Made by a program: the position numbers and the translations under genes | DNA from: Pseudomonadota bacterium | GTDB lineage: Bacteria; Pseudomonadota; Gammaproteobacteria; JAKAQQ01 | DNA: 39,535 bases | Direction: 5' to 3' | Assembly (NCBI GenBank): GCA_027365475.1 | Contig: DAHXNI010000004.1 | Location: 1 to 39,535, forward strand | Notes under the pieces: model-generated | The model's database searches: none | Told to the model about the DNA's origin: nothing | The model's input: the letters and a program-made list of their open reading frames with translations, nothing else | Shown: in pieces, positions 1 to 7,635 of the stretch | How the letters are laid out: every line of letters begins with the position of its first letter | How positions within the stretch are numbered: position 1 is the first letter of the stretch

Positions 1-10
1 TGTTCACCAT

Positions 11-76
11 GAAGGTTGGCCTCCGGGACGTAGGGTGGTTGTCACGTAATACATCCTACCACCATGGCTAACCTTC
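11..76. repeat. Imperfect inverted repeat at the left edge
   Basis: Bases 11-21 (GAAGGTTGGCC) pair with 66-76 (GGCTAACCTTC), with one G-T mismatch or wobble. A shorter nested pair, GTAGG at 30-34 and CCTAC at 55-59, lies inside. The arms are only 11 bases and the loop is 44 bases. Because it lies just before an IS30-type transposase remnant, it may be a leftover of a transposon end or a folded non-coding element. That reading is inference; the repeat itself is visible. Confidence 0.35.
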
Positions 77-146
77 TCTTTACTTTTCAATGCATTACGA
101 AGCCCGGCCTCTCGCGCTGCGGCTTATCCGAGTGCCATTCACCCAG

Positions 147-341
147 GGTCTGTTGCGGCAGTACCTGCCCAAGGGGAGCGACCTGAGCGGCTTCACTCAG
201 GAAGCGCTGGATGCGATCGCCTGGAAACTGAACACCCGGCCGCGCAAGTCACTCGGCTTTAAGTGCCCCGCTGAGGGGTTCACCCCGGACGCTTTCGATT
301 TCAGGCCGCATCACGCTGCGCTTTTTGCACTTGGTCCTTGA
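147..341 (+). pseudogene. IS30-family transposase, C-terminal remnant
   Basis: An open frame of 65 codons ending in TGA at 339-341 matches the end of IS30-family transposases. It starts with the typical GLLRQYLPKGSDL segment, then the NTRPRKSLGF and CPAE signature, and finishes in a histidine-containing tail (FRPHHAALFALGP). A complete IS30 transposase is several hundred residues with an N-terminal helix-turn-helix and a DDE core. Here the HTH, both catalytic Asp residues and the Glu-containing stretch just before GLLRQ are absent. The in-frame codons from 90 to 146 do not resemble the family, so the homology begins abruptly, as expected for a deletion junction. It cannot encode an active enzyme. 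It marks an old insertion next to the tRNA-Ser gene. Confidence 0.8.
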
Positions 342-368
342 AACCGCCCGGGGTCACTGAAACCGCCC
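339..368. repeat. Spaced direct repeat TGAAACCGCCC
   Basis: The 11-base word TGAAACCGCCC occurs at 339-349, overlapping the remnant transposase stop codon, and again at 358-368, a period of 19 bases. Short repeated words near an end are common at insertion-sequence termini. Whether this is such an end cannot be settled from the window. Confidence 0.5.
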
Positions 369-412
369 ATGGCAATAAATAAATATATTTATATATATCA
401 ATAACTTTTCCA
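369..412. other. AT-rich tract between IS remnant and tRNA
   Basis: The stretch after the direct repeat is almost pure A and T (repeated TAAATA and TATATA words), in sharp contrast to the GC-rich surroundings. It lies directly 3' of the minus-strand tRNA-Ser gene. It could be a remnant of inserted DNA, a preferred insertion target, or part of the tRNA transcript end. No gene is visible in it. Confidence 0.45.
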
Positions 413-419
413 CAAACTG

Positions 420-510
420 TGGCGGAGAGGGTGGGATTCGAACCCACGATACGGTTATACCGTATACACACTTTCCAGGCGTGCTCCTTCGACCGCTCGG
501 ACACCTCTCC
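420..510 (-). tRNA. serT-like tRNA-Ser(GGA): tRNA-Ser (anticodon GGA)
   Basis: Read on the minus strand, the gene has a perfect 7-bp acceptor stem (GGAGAGG with CCTCTCC), a D arm, an anticodon stem-loop with loop CUGGAAA (anticodon GGA, plus-strand bases 474-476), the long variable arm typical of serine tRNAs, and a T arm with GGTTCGAATCC. A genomically encoded CCA end lies at 420-422 after discriminator G. The length, 91 bases with CCA, is normal for class II tRNAs. It decodes UCC and UCU. The gene lies 44 bases downstream of the short lipoprotein gene on the same strand, and its 3' end faces the IS30 remnant. tRNA 3' ends are common integration sites for mobile DNA. Confidence 0.97.
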
Positions 511-554
511 ACGCAAACTGCAAAGACCCGATCCGCTGCTCTGCCCCCTGCCGG

Positions 555-842
555 TCACTTGCCCGGTCGCGGTTTCGCGTGCACAAGATCAGGTGGAATC
601 ACCGGGCATCCGAAAGATGGAGGCAGCGCCCGCATCTTGATCTTTGGAATCGCGTAACGGGAACCCTTGAGGATCAAAGGCGTCTTTGCCCCTGCCTGAA
701 GCCGCGAGTCAGAACGGGCACCCCAATGGGGGCTAATCGGGCATTCCCCACCCAGTGCACATCCCCCGAGAAAAGTCAGAACGGCAAAAATCAGCAAGAC
801 CCGCTCGATCCGGAGTCGCGGTTGGATAGTGTCATCGTTCAT
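555..842 (-). CDS. Short lipoprotein downstream of dapA
   Basis: This 95-residue protein begins with ATG overlapping the dapA stop by 4 bases (ATGA), which argues that it is translated. It has a basic N-terminus, a hydrophobic segment at about residues 14-26 and a lipobox ending LGGC, so it should be lipidated at that Cys and sorted by the Lol system. The mature part is short and rich in Pro and basic residues, with no domain I recognise. In many gammaproteobacteria the gene after dapA is bamC, a lipoprotein of the outer-membrane protein assembly machine of about 340 residues. This one keeps the position and lipoprotein nature but is far too short to carry the BamC helix-grip domains. It could be a reduced BamC-like protein or an unrelated lipoprotein. 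Confidence 0.7.
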   Translation of the reverse strand: MNDDTIQPRLRIERVLLIFAVLTFLGGCALGGECPISPHWGARSDSRLQAGAKTPLILKGSRYAIPKIKMRALPPSFGCPVIPPDLVHAKPRPGK

Positions 843-1729
843 ACGTGCGCCTCCAGCCGGACGTTCAAGTGTTCGAGTGCCGCCCGCACAATGGGTTGCG
901 CACTCTTGCCAAGACGCGTGAGTGGCAACCGGATGCCGCCAGGAATGTATCCCATGGCCTCAAGCGCCCACTTCACTGGAATCGGGTTCGATTCGATAAA
1001 AAGGGCTTGGTGCAACGGCGTGAGCTGCCGGTCGATCACACGCGCCGCCGACCACTCTCCCGCCAGCGCATGCCGGATCCAGCGGGACATGAGTTCGGGA
1101 ACCACATTGGCTGTCACTGAGATCACCCCGTGCCCGCCGCTTTGGATGAAATCAAAAGCGGTCAGGTCGTCACCACTCCAGAAAGCGAAACCCGGCCGGC
1201 AAACCCTGCGCAAAGCCTCCAGTCTGGCGGACCCCGGCGTCGCCTCCTTGATCCCCACGATATGCGGGTATTCGTTGAGTCGTGCCACGGTATCCGGAAG
1301 AAGGTCACAGGCTGTCCGGCTGGGCACATTGTACAGGATCAGCGGGACAGACACGGCCTGCGCCACCGCTTGAAAGTGCCGGTAGAGCCCTTCTTGACCC
1401 GGTTTGTTGTAGTAGGGTGTGACCAGAAGACACGCATCCACCCCGAGATCGGCCATGCGCCGTGTGAGGCGGACGGTCTGCTCGGTTCCATGACAGCCAC
1501 TGCCCGCGATCACCGGAACCCGGCCTCGGACCATTTTCTGAACTGTTCCGACCAGCTCGACCTGCTCGACCGCCTGGAGGGTCGGGCTCTCCCCCGTGGT
1601 TCCAGCAACAACTAGTGCATCAGTTCCCGACGCCAGATGCCAATCGACCAGTCGCTCAAGGCTTGTATAATCAATCTCGCCGGATTGAGCCATAGGCGTT
1701 GCCAAGGCAACCAGACTACCCTGAAACAT
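839..1729 (-). CDS. dapA: 4-hydroxy-tetrahydrodipicolinate synthase
   Basis: DapA condenses pyruvate with aspartate-4-semialdehyde in the cytoplasm, the first committed step to diaminopimelate and lysine. With the start at 1729 (MFQGSLVAL) the active-site residues fall at T44, T45, Y107, Y133, R138 and the Schiff-base lysine K161, the same numbering as the E. coli enzyme. This is why I prefer that start over an in-frame ATG at 1759. Typical motifs are GTTGES, YYNKP, YNVPSRT and GIKEAT. The length of 296 residues is standard. The stop overlaps the next lipoprotein start, so the two form an operon. It is divergent from the gcvR-like gene, as in many gammaproteobacteria. Confidence 0.97.
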   Translation of the reverse strand: MFQGSLVALATPMAQSGEIDYTSLERLVDWHLASGTDALVVAGTTGESPTLQAVEQVELVGTVQKMVRGRVPVIAGSGCHGTEQTVRLTRRMADLGVDACLLVTPYYNKPGQEGLYRHFQAVAQAVSVPLILYNVPSRTACDLLPDTVARLNEYPHIVGIKEATPGSARLEALRRVCRPGFAFWSGDDLTAFDFIQSGGHGVISVTANVVPELMSRWIRHALAGEWSAARVIDRQLTPLHQALFIESNPIPVKWALEAMGYIPGGIRLPLTRLGKSAQPIVRAALEHLNVRLEAHV

Positions 1730-1880
1730 GGCTCTCGCTCGGAGATCACTGGAGTTCATATGGTAAACGTTTCTTCACCCGTCTCTCAACCCGGCAGTAC
1801 CCGACCCGCGAAACCGGCCCCGATCACACGGGCATAGACATGACGCAAGGGCACTTCAACCCGAAGGATAGGCACCGACC

Positions 1881-2411
1881 ATGAAACAGTTTCTCGTCCT
1901 GAGCGCCATGGGCTCCCACAAACCTGCGGTCCTCCCGCAGCTCACCCAGTTCGTTCTCGAGTGTGGCTGCCATATCGTGGAAAGCCGGATGTCAGTACTG
2001 GGCACGGAACTCGTCTGCTACCTTCTGATTGCAGGGCCCTGGGATGCCGTCGCACGCCTTGAAAGCGGCAGCAAAAAAATCGAACGGCGCCTGCAGGTTG
2101 CGCTCACGCTCCAACGCACCACGGAACGGGCGGCCCAGAAAGGATTGACCCCCTACGCAGTCGACGTGGTATCGCTCGATCAGGAAGGAACACTCTTCAA
2201 TCTGGCTTCGTTTTTCACGGAACGGGAGATCGCCGTTTGCGAACTGAACTCGAGGAGTTATGCCGCAAGCTACACGGGCGCGCCCATGGTCGCTTTCCAG
2301 ATGACCATCCTGATCCCAGCCTCCCAATCGATCGCCCACCTGCGCGAAGAGTTCACCGATTTCTGCGATAAACTCAATCTGGATGCCATCATGGAGCCAC
2401 TCAAATCCTGA
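1881..2411 (+). CDS. gcvR: GcvR-like double ACT-domain regulator
   Basis: This 176-residue protein consists of two ACT-type halves, residues about 1-85 and 90-176. The first opens with the FLVLSAMGSHKPAV strand-loop, and the second has VVSLDQEGTLFNLASFF. This is the layout of GcvR, which in E. coli binds the activator GcvA and represses glycine-cleavage genes when glycine is low. No DNA-binding domain is present, in line with action through protein contact. No gcvA or gcv operon lies in the window, so the target is inferred from the family. The gene is divergent from dapA and followed by bcp after 103 bases, a conserved gammaproteobacterial order. Confidence 0.85.
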   Translation: MKQFLVLSAMGSHKPAVLPQLTQFVLECGCHIVESRMSVLGTELVCYLLIAGPWDAVARLESGSKKIERRLQVALTLQRTTERAAQKGLTPYAVDVVSLDQEGTLFNLASFFTEREIAVCELNSRSYAASYTGAPMVAFQMTILIPASQSIAHLREEFTDFCDKLNLDAIMEPLKS

Positions 2412-2447
2412 CCCGGGTGGCGACTCCGAATCCGACCAAGAGCGCAC

Positions 2448-2482
2448 TTGTGCCAAGGATGGGTCGAGTGCCCTATGATAAT
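2448..2482 (+). promoter_or_regulatory. Candidate promoter for the peroxiredoxin gene
   Basis: A strong -10-like stretch TATGATAAT (2474-2482) lies about 32 bases before the bcp start. The best upstream match, TTGTGC (2448-2453), is too far away (20 bases) for an ideal sigma-70 spacing, so only the -10 part is convincing. Confidence 0.3.
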
Positions 2483-2514
2483 GCCCCAGCGCGATTAAAC
2501 AGCACAAACCCCCC

Positions 2515-2997
2515 ATGACTGAAATCCAATCGATCCCGCCCTTCGACCTTCCGGCCACCGTAGCCGGGCGCATCACCGGAGAGACACTTTTGGGATCCCA
2601 CACCGTGTTTTATTTCTACCCCAAGGACAACACGTCCGGCTGTACGATCGAAGCCGTTGAGTTCACAAGCCTGTATCCACGGTTCCAGAAACTTGGTGCC
2701 AAGATCATTGGTGTGTCGAGGGACAGCCTGCGTTCGCATGAACGCTTTGCCCAAAAGCATGAGATTCCCTATCCCCTGATCGCCGACACCGAAGAGATCC
2801 TCTGCCGGGCATTCGACGTGCTCCGAGAAAAATCCCTGTATGGGCGCAAATACCGCGGAATCGATCGCAGCACGTTTCTATTCGACCGGCGGGGACGTCT
2901 CCGCGAATCCTGGCGGGCCGTTCGGCCCCCTGGACACGCTGAAGCGGTGCTGGACCGTCTCACGGCTTGCATCCGGGAGGATTCGGCAGGGGCATGA
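2515..2997 (+). CDS. bcp: Bcp-type peroxiredoxin (thiol peroxidase)
   Basis: This 160-residue AhpC/TSA-family protein of the PrxQ/Bcp branch reduces hydrogen peroxide and organic hydroperoxides in the cytoplasm. The peroxidatic cysteine is C43 within PKDNTSGC, which keeps the PxxxTxxC pattern. The usual resolving cysteine five residues later (CTxEACDF in relatives) is replaced by valine (V48 in CTIEAVEF). The protein therefore cannot make the normal C43-C48 disulfide. It may be 1-Cys or may use one of the other cysteines (one in EEILCRAF, one near the C-terminus). The stop overlaps the PhoH-type gene start by 4 bases (ATGA). No clear Shine-Dalgarno sequence precedes the ATG. Confidence 0.92.
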   Translation: MTEIQSIPPFDLPATVAGRITGETLLGSHTVFYFYPKDNTSGCTIEAVEFTSLYPRFQKLGAKIIGVSRDSLRSHERFAQKHEIPYPLIADTEEILCRAFDVLREKSLYGRKYRGIDRSTFLFDRRGRLRESWRAVRPPGHAEAVLDRLTACIREDSAGA

Positions 2998-4400
2998 AGC
3001 GCACGAGCCAGCGTCTTTGCATCCTGGACACCAACGTCCTCATGCACGACCCAACCGCCCTTTTCCGGTTTCACGAACACGACGTGTTTCTCCCCATGGT
3101 GGTGCTCGAGGAACTCGACGCCGCCAAAAAGGGCATGAGCGAAGTCGCGCAGAATGCACGTCAGGCCAGCCGGTTTCTTGAACAGCTGATTCAGGGCGCG
3201 AGCCAATCCGCCATCACCCGGGGACTGCATCTCGAATCCATCCGGCCCGGCGCCAATGGCTACGGTGAGACAGCTCAAGGGCTCCTTTTCATTCAGACGG
3301 ATTCCCTGAACCAACCGCTCCCGCTCGAGTTGCCCGGAACTCACCCCGACCACGCCATCCTTTCCGTGAGTCTGGCGCTCGGCAGCCGGTTTCCGGGCCA
3401 TGCCATCACCCTGATCACAAAGGATGTGAATCTCCGTATCAAGGCTGCCGTTTTGGGTATCCGGGCCGAGGATTATGCGAGCGACCGGGCTCTTGAGGAT
3501 GTGAGCCTTCTGGATAGCGGCATCCGCGCGCTGCCCGATGACTTCTGGCAAACACACGGCGAGCACCTTGAATCCTGGTCCCGGGAGGGGCGCACGTATT
3601 ATGCAGTGGAAGGGCCACTCGTCAATGCCTGGTACCCGAATCTCTGCCTTTTCAGCAATGATGAGCATGGCATTGAAGCGCGGGTCCACGAGCTCGCGGC
3701 GGAGCGTGCCGTCATCGAGCTCGTCCGCGACTTCCGACATCCCCATCAGTCGGTTTGGGGAATTCACGCGCGGAACCGGGAGCAGAACTTCGCATTGAAT
3801 TTCTTGCTCGACCCCGACATTGATTTCGTGACCCTGCTCGGTCCGGCCGGAACCGGCAAGACCCTCATGACGCTGGCTGCAGGCCTCCAGGACACGATCG
3901 AGCACAACCGCTTCCGGGAGATCATCGTGACCCGCATCACCGTACCGCTCGGTGAAGATATTGGCTTCCTCCCCGGTACAGAAGAGGAAAAAATGACCCC
4001 ATGGATGGGTGCCCTGCTCGACAACCTCGAGGTCCTAGCCGGTCCGAGCACCCACAACTGGGGCCGGGCCGCGGCCCAGGACCTGATCGGACAGCGGATC
4101 AAGATCCGCTCCCTCAACTACATGCGTGGACGAACCTTTCTCAACCGTTATGTCATCGTCGACGAAGCCCAGAATCTCACCCCCAAACAGATGCGCGCGC
4201 TGATCACACGTGCCGGCCCGAGTACGAAAATGGTCTGCATCGGCAACATCGCCCAAATCGACACCCCCTACCTTACCGAAGCCACTTCCGGGCTCACCTA
4301 TGTGGTCGATCGCTTCAAGCGCTGGGAACACTCAGGTCACGTCACCCTTGCACGGGGCGAACGCTCACGTCTGGCTGATTTTGCCGCCCAGGGCCTGTGA
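2994..4400 (+). CDS. phoH2-like: PIN-PhoH family ATPase/ribonuclease
   Basis: This 468-residue cytoplasmic protein joins an N-terminal PIN nuclease domain to a C-terminal PhoH ATPase. The PIN part (about residues 5-140) has the acidic residues in ILDTNVLMHD (D12), LEELDAAKKG and the TKDVNLR segment. The ATPase part (about 250-460) has a Walker A GPAGTGKT near residue 285 and a Walker B YVIVDEAQN near residue 387. Proteins of this PhoH2 type are reported to couple RNA unwinding with sequence-specific RNA cleavage. I chose ATG 2994, which overlaps the bcp stop and follows GCAGGGG, over an in-frame ATG 27 bases upstream. It probably shares a transcript with bcp. The physiological substrate is unknown. 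Confidence 0.9.
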   Translation: MKRTSQRLCILDTNVLMHDPTALFRFHEHDVFLPMVVLEELDAAKKGMSEVAQNARQASRFLEQLIQGASQSAITRGLHLESIRPGANGYGETAQGLLFIQTDSLNQPLPLELPGTHPDHAILSVSLALGSRFPGHAITLITKDVNLRIKAAVLGIRAEDYASDRALEDVSLLDSGIRALPDDFWQTHGEHLESWSREGRTYYAVEGPLVNAWYPNLCLFSNDEHGIEARVHELAAERAVIELVRDFRHPHQSVWGIHARNREQNFALNFLLDPDIDFVTLLGPAGTGKTLMTLAAGLQDTIEHNRFREIIVTRITVPLGEDIGFLPGTEEEKMTPWMGALLDNLEVLAGPSTHNWGRAAAQDLIGQRIKIRSLNYMRGRTFLNRYVIVDEAQNLTPKQMRALITRAGPSTKMVCIGNIAQIDTPYLTEATSGLTYVVDRFKRWEHSGHVTLARGERSRLADFAAQGL

Positions 4401-4642
4401 AACCCCACAACCGGCAGATGGGGCCACCTCGACTGAGGCTACCCCCGGAACCCTGCCCAGCAAACCTCGCGCCTTAGGATACGTGGGATACGGGAGCTGT
4501 GCTAACATGAACCTGTGCGCGGGTTCGAGACTCAATAATGTCCTTCAATCGTAGGGCTCTTGCGACCGCTTCCGCAAAAGGGAGACCCCTGAGCCCGACA
4601 ACCCATTCGCAACGTTTTAAACCCCGCTACAAGGAGTTTTCC

Positions 4643-6001
4643 ATGTCGACCTCCCCTCTGCCTCTTTCCCGAAACCGCCCAGCTCTTCTGGTCTGGGTCC
4701 CCGCCTTGATCGCACTTGTCGGGCTTTCGGCACTCGCCCATGCATCGGGATTTGCCCTGAATGAAAACAGTGCCAAGGACATGGGTCGCGCGTACGCCGG
4801 TAGTGCCGCCAAGCCGGACGGCGCAACCGCCGTGTACTACAACCCGGCGCTTTTGACCCTGCTCAAGAAACCGCAATTCAACTTCACCGGGACACTCATC
4901 AAACTCAACGCCGAGTTTAGCCCCACTTCGGCTGTGGATGCGATCGGTCAGCCACTCTCGGGGAACAACGGTGGAAACGGTGGGAGGAAACTCAACTTCG
5001 TTCCGTCCATTTTCTACAGCGCACCGATCAACCATTCCTGGTCCTGGGGTGTCGGCATCTATGCCCCCTTCGGGCTTAACACGGACTATAACGCCCAGTC
5101 CATACTCCGCTACGAAGCCGTTTACACCTCCTTGTCCGTCATCAACTTCAATCCGACTTTGGCTTACCGGATCTCCAACCACTTTTCCATGGGCGTAGGA
5201 GTGGATGTAGCCAAGGCCAATGCCAAGCTCACCAACGCTATTGATGCCGGTGCCGTCTGCTTTTCCAAACTGGGTCCGATCAACTGCACGAGCCTCGGAC
5301 TCACCCCCCAATCCCACGACATGTACAGCGCAATCGTGGGAAGCGATACCGCTTTCGGTTGGAACGTCGGATTCCTCTGGCATGCGAAGGGGACCCGCAT
5401 CGGCCTGACCTACCGGAGCCGGATCACCCACAACCTAGTCGGCACAGGCTCGTTTTCGAATGTTCCACAGCTCTTCCTCCAAAGTGGCCTGTTCAGTCCA
5501 ACCTCTGTCAGCGCAAACATCGAAACGCCAGACACCGCAACACTCAGCTTTGACCAAAGCCTATCTCAGGCCTGGGATATCTCCGCCACGGCGAGCTATA
5601 CCCGCTGGGATTCCTTCAATCAGATCCAAGTCTTTTTCGGAAACCCCAACCAGCCACCTGCCACGACACCCGAAGACTACCGAAATACCTGGTTTGGAAG
5701 CGTTGGAACGGACTGGCACTACAATGCCCAATGGACGTTCCGGGGTGGACTGGGGTGGGATGAGACACCCGTACCCAACTCAACCCGTAACGCACGGCTT
5801 CCGGATGCCAACCGGACGTGGCTGTCACTCGGCCTGTCTTATGCCCCAACTCCATCGACCACGTTGTCGTTCGGCTACGCTCACCTCTTCCTCAACAAGC
5901 ACGTTCCCATGAATAATGTGAGCCCGTCCGGGGACCAGGTGACGGGGACTTGGAATCTCAGCGCCGATCTCTATGCGCTGGAGTTCGGGTACAAGTTTTG
6001 A
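4643..6001 (+). CDS. FadL/OMPP1/TodX outer-membrane channel
   Basis: This 452-residue beta-barrel is of the FadL family, which carries long-chain fatty acids or other hydrophobic compounds across the outer membrane. The start at 4643 has an ideal AAGGAG six bases upstream. A signal peptide (hydrophobic at about residues 14-32) ends ...AHA, and the mature protein begins SGFALNENS with KDMGRAYAGSAA. This corresponds to the conserved N-terminal hatch segment of FadL. The rest alternates in beta-strand fashion and ends with an aromatic residue (EFGYKF), the usual signal for the Bam machine. Substrate cannot be inferred. The gene starts 242 bases after the PhoH gene and probably has its own promoter, but I see no clear one there. 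Confidence 0.93.
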   Translation: MSTSPLPLSRNRPALLVWVPALIALVGLSALAHASGFALNENSAKDMGRAYAGSAAKPDGATAVYYNPALLTLLKKPQFNFTGTLIKLNAEFSPTSAVDAIGQPLSGNNGGNGGRKLNFVPSIFYSAPINHSWSWGVGIYAPFGLNTDYNAQSILRYEAVYTSLSVINFNPTLAYRISNHFSMGVGVDVAKANAKLTNAIDAGAVCFSKLGPINCTSLGLTPQSHDMYSAIVGSDTAFGWNVGFLWHAKGTRIGLTYRSRITHNLVGTGSFSNVPQLFLQSGLFSPTSVSANIETPDTATLSFDQSLSQAWDISATASYTRWDSFNQIQVFFGNPNQPPATTPEDYRNTWFGSVGTDWHYNAQWTFRGGLGWDETPVPNSTRNARLPDANRTWLSLGLSYAPTPSTTLSFGYAHLFLNKHVPMNNVSPSGDQVTGTWNLSADLYALEFGYKF

Positions 6002-6044
6002 GAGAGTGAGCCGTATCGAACCGTGCCGACCCTGATTGTCTGAG

Positions 6045-7625
6045 ATGCGGGAGACGCACGACGGGAACGTTCACCTCCTCTGGCGCCGGATCCGGAATGG
6101 CCTCGGGTGCCTTTGCATCGTGCCCGCGCTGCTATCAGCAGCCCGTGCGCAGATGATCCCGCGGCCCCCGCCAGAAATCCAGCACCTAAGCCCTGAATAC
6201 ACGCTACCCGAGCTCGGGATTCCTGGGGAGAACGCGATTTCCATGGGGCGGCTCAATGCCATCGGACTCAAAATGTATCAGACTCTGAAGCGCCTCCACT
6301 TGGTCCTCCCCGACCCTCTGGTCCAGTCCTATATCACCCACCTCGGACATCTCCTCTCCTCCCATAGTGCCCGGCCCACCATGCCGTTTCACTACTTCGT
6401 CATGAAGACGAATCAGATCAACTCGTTTGCGGCACCCGGGAACTACATCGCCATCTTTACGGGCATCATCCTTTTCACGCACCATGAGGATGAGCTCGCA
6501 GCCGTCCTGTCGCATGAAACCGCACACGAAGTACAAGGACACATCGCGCGCACCTTGGCTGCACAGCATCGTCAGGGTATCGTGGGTCTCGCCGCGCTGG
6601 CGGGCGCCATTGCGCTGGCTGCCGTGAGCGGCAACCCCAACGTGGCACTGGCAGCGATCGGATCGGCAGCCGGCGGATTCGAACAATATGAAATCGATTA
6701 TCTCAGAACCCATGAATCGGAAGCCGACCGGGTCGGGATCACGATCATGGCCCGCGCGGGTTTCGACCCCTATGGCATGGTGGACGTCTTCCGTGCGCTC
6801 GCCGAGCTGACGGCACTGAACGGACGCCCGCCGGCCATCTTTCTCGATCATCCAACCAACCTCGATCGAATGGCCAATGCCGCCGCAAGGGCCCGTCTGC
6901 TCGCATACCACCCCCGACCGGTGGATCCCGATTACGCCCTCATGCGGGCACGGGTCCGGGTTCTCGTGAGCCATCACCTCGATCGGACCCTTCATGATTT
7001 TGAGATGAAATCCCGGCCCCGCGCCCCGCAATCGTCTCTCTGGCACCGTTTGGCCAATCGTTACGGCGCAGCGCTGTGCTGGTTGCGTCTGGGGGATCCC
7101 CGATCTGCGCTGGCCGGTATTGATCCACTCGAAAAACACTACCCCATGATTTTGGCGTTCCGCCTCGTCAAGGCTCACGCCCTGCTCGATATGGGCCGGA
7201 TCCGCTCAGCCATCCGTCTTGATGCCGAGACTGACCAGTACTTCCCCGAAAACGAGGCCACCGCCCTCGACTACAGCCGGGCGCTTGCCCGGTCAGGTGA
7301 TTTCACGCGCGCAGTTTTAATCCTGGATCGCTTCTACGGTCTCCATCCCCATCGCACCCTGATTCTTCACCGCTTGGCCCATATGAACGCGCGGCTCGGC
7401 CGCCATTCACTCTCCGACTACTACCTAGCTCACTATTTTGTCCTTCTGGGATCGTACCTTGATGCCCAGCTTGAGATGGATCTCGCACTCAAGACACCCC
7501 ATCTCACTTCTCTGGAGCGCGACCGATACCATGCCTTTCTCACCGTTATCCAACAGTGGATCCGACGCCATCCCAACCAGGCTGCTGCCCAAAATCGTCG
7601 CAGTTCCAGCGCTGGCTCCATCTGA
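6045..7625 (+). CDS. bepA: BepA-like M48 metalloprotease with TPR region
   Basis: This is a periplasmic zinc protease and chaperone-like protein of about 526 residues. A signal peptide ends near ...ARA-Q. The M48 domain has HETAH at about residues 157-161 (HExxH) and the third ligand Glu in THESEAD at about 223-228. The C-terminal 200 residues look like TPR repeats, as in E. coli BepA (YfgC), which promotes assembly of LptD and degrades stalled outer-membrane proteins. A TTG at 6036 is an alternative start; neither has a clear ribosome site. The stop lies 10 bases before mlaA, so the two are probably cotranscribed, pairing an OM-quality protease with an OM lipid-asymmetry factor. Confidence 0.9.
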   Translation: MRETHDGNVHLLWRRIRNGLGCLCIVPALLSAARAQMIPRPPPEIQHLSPEYTLPELGIPGENAISMGRLNAIGLKMYQTLKRLHLVLPDPLVQSYITHLGHLLSSHSARPTMPFHYFVMKTNQINSFAAPGNYIAIFTGIILFTHHEDELAAVLSHETAHEVQGHIARTLAAQHRQGIVGLAALAGAIALAAVSGNPNVALAAIGSAAGGFEQYEIDYLRTHESEADRVGITIMARAGFDPYGMVDVFRALAELTALNGRPPAIFLDHPTNLDRMANAAARARLLAYHPRPVDPDYALMRARVRVLVSHHLDRTLHDFEMKSRPRAPQSSLWHRLANRYGAALCWLRLGDPRSALAGIDPLEKHYPMILAFRLVKAHALLDMGRIRSAIRLDAETDQYFPENEATALDYSRALARSGDFTRAVLILDRFYGLHPHRTLILHRLAHMNARLGRHSLSDYYLAHYFVLLGSYLDAQLEMDLALKTPHLTSLERDRYHAFLTVIQQWIRRHPNQAAAQNRRSSSAGSI

Positions 7626-7635
7626 ATTTTCACGC

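Noticed and set aside
4470-4520. Repeated GGATACG words and a TAACAT box before the FadL-type gene as a promoter
   Set aside because: No -35 hexamer at a usable distance; the repeat is only 7 bases.
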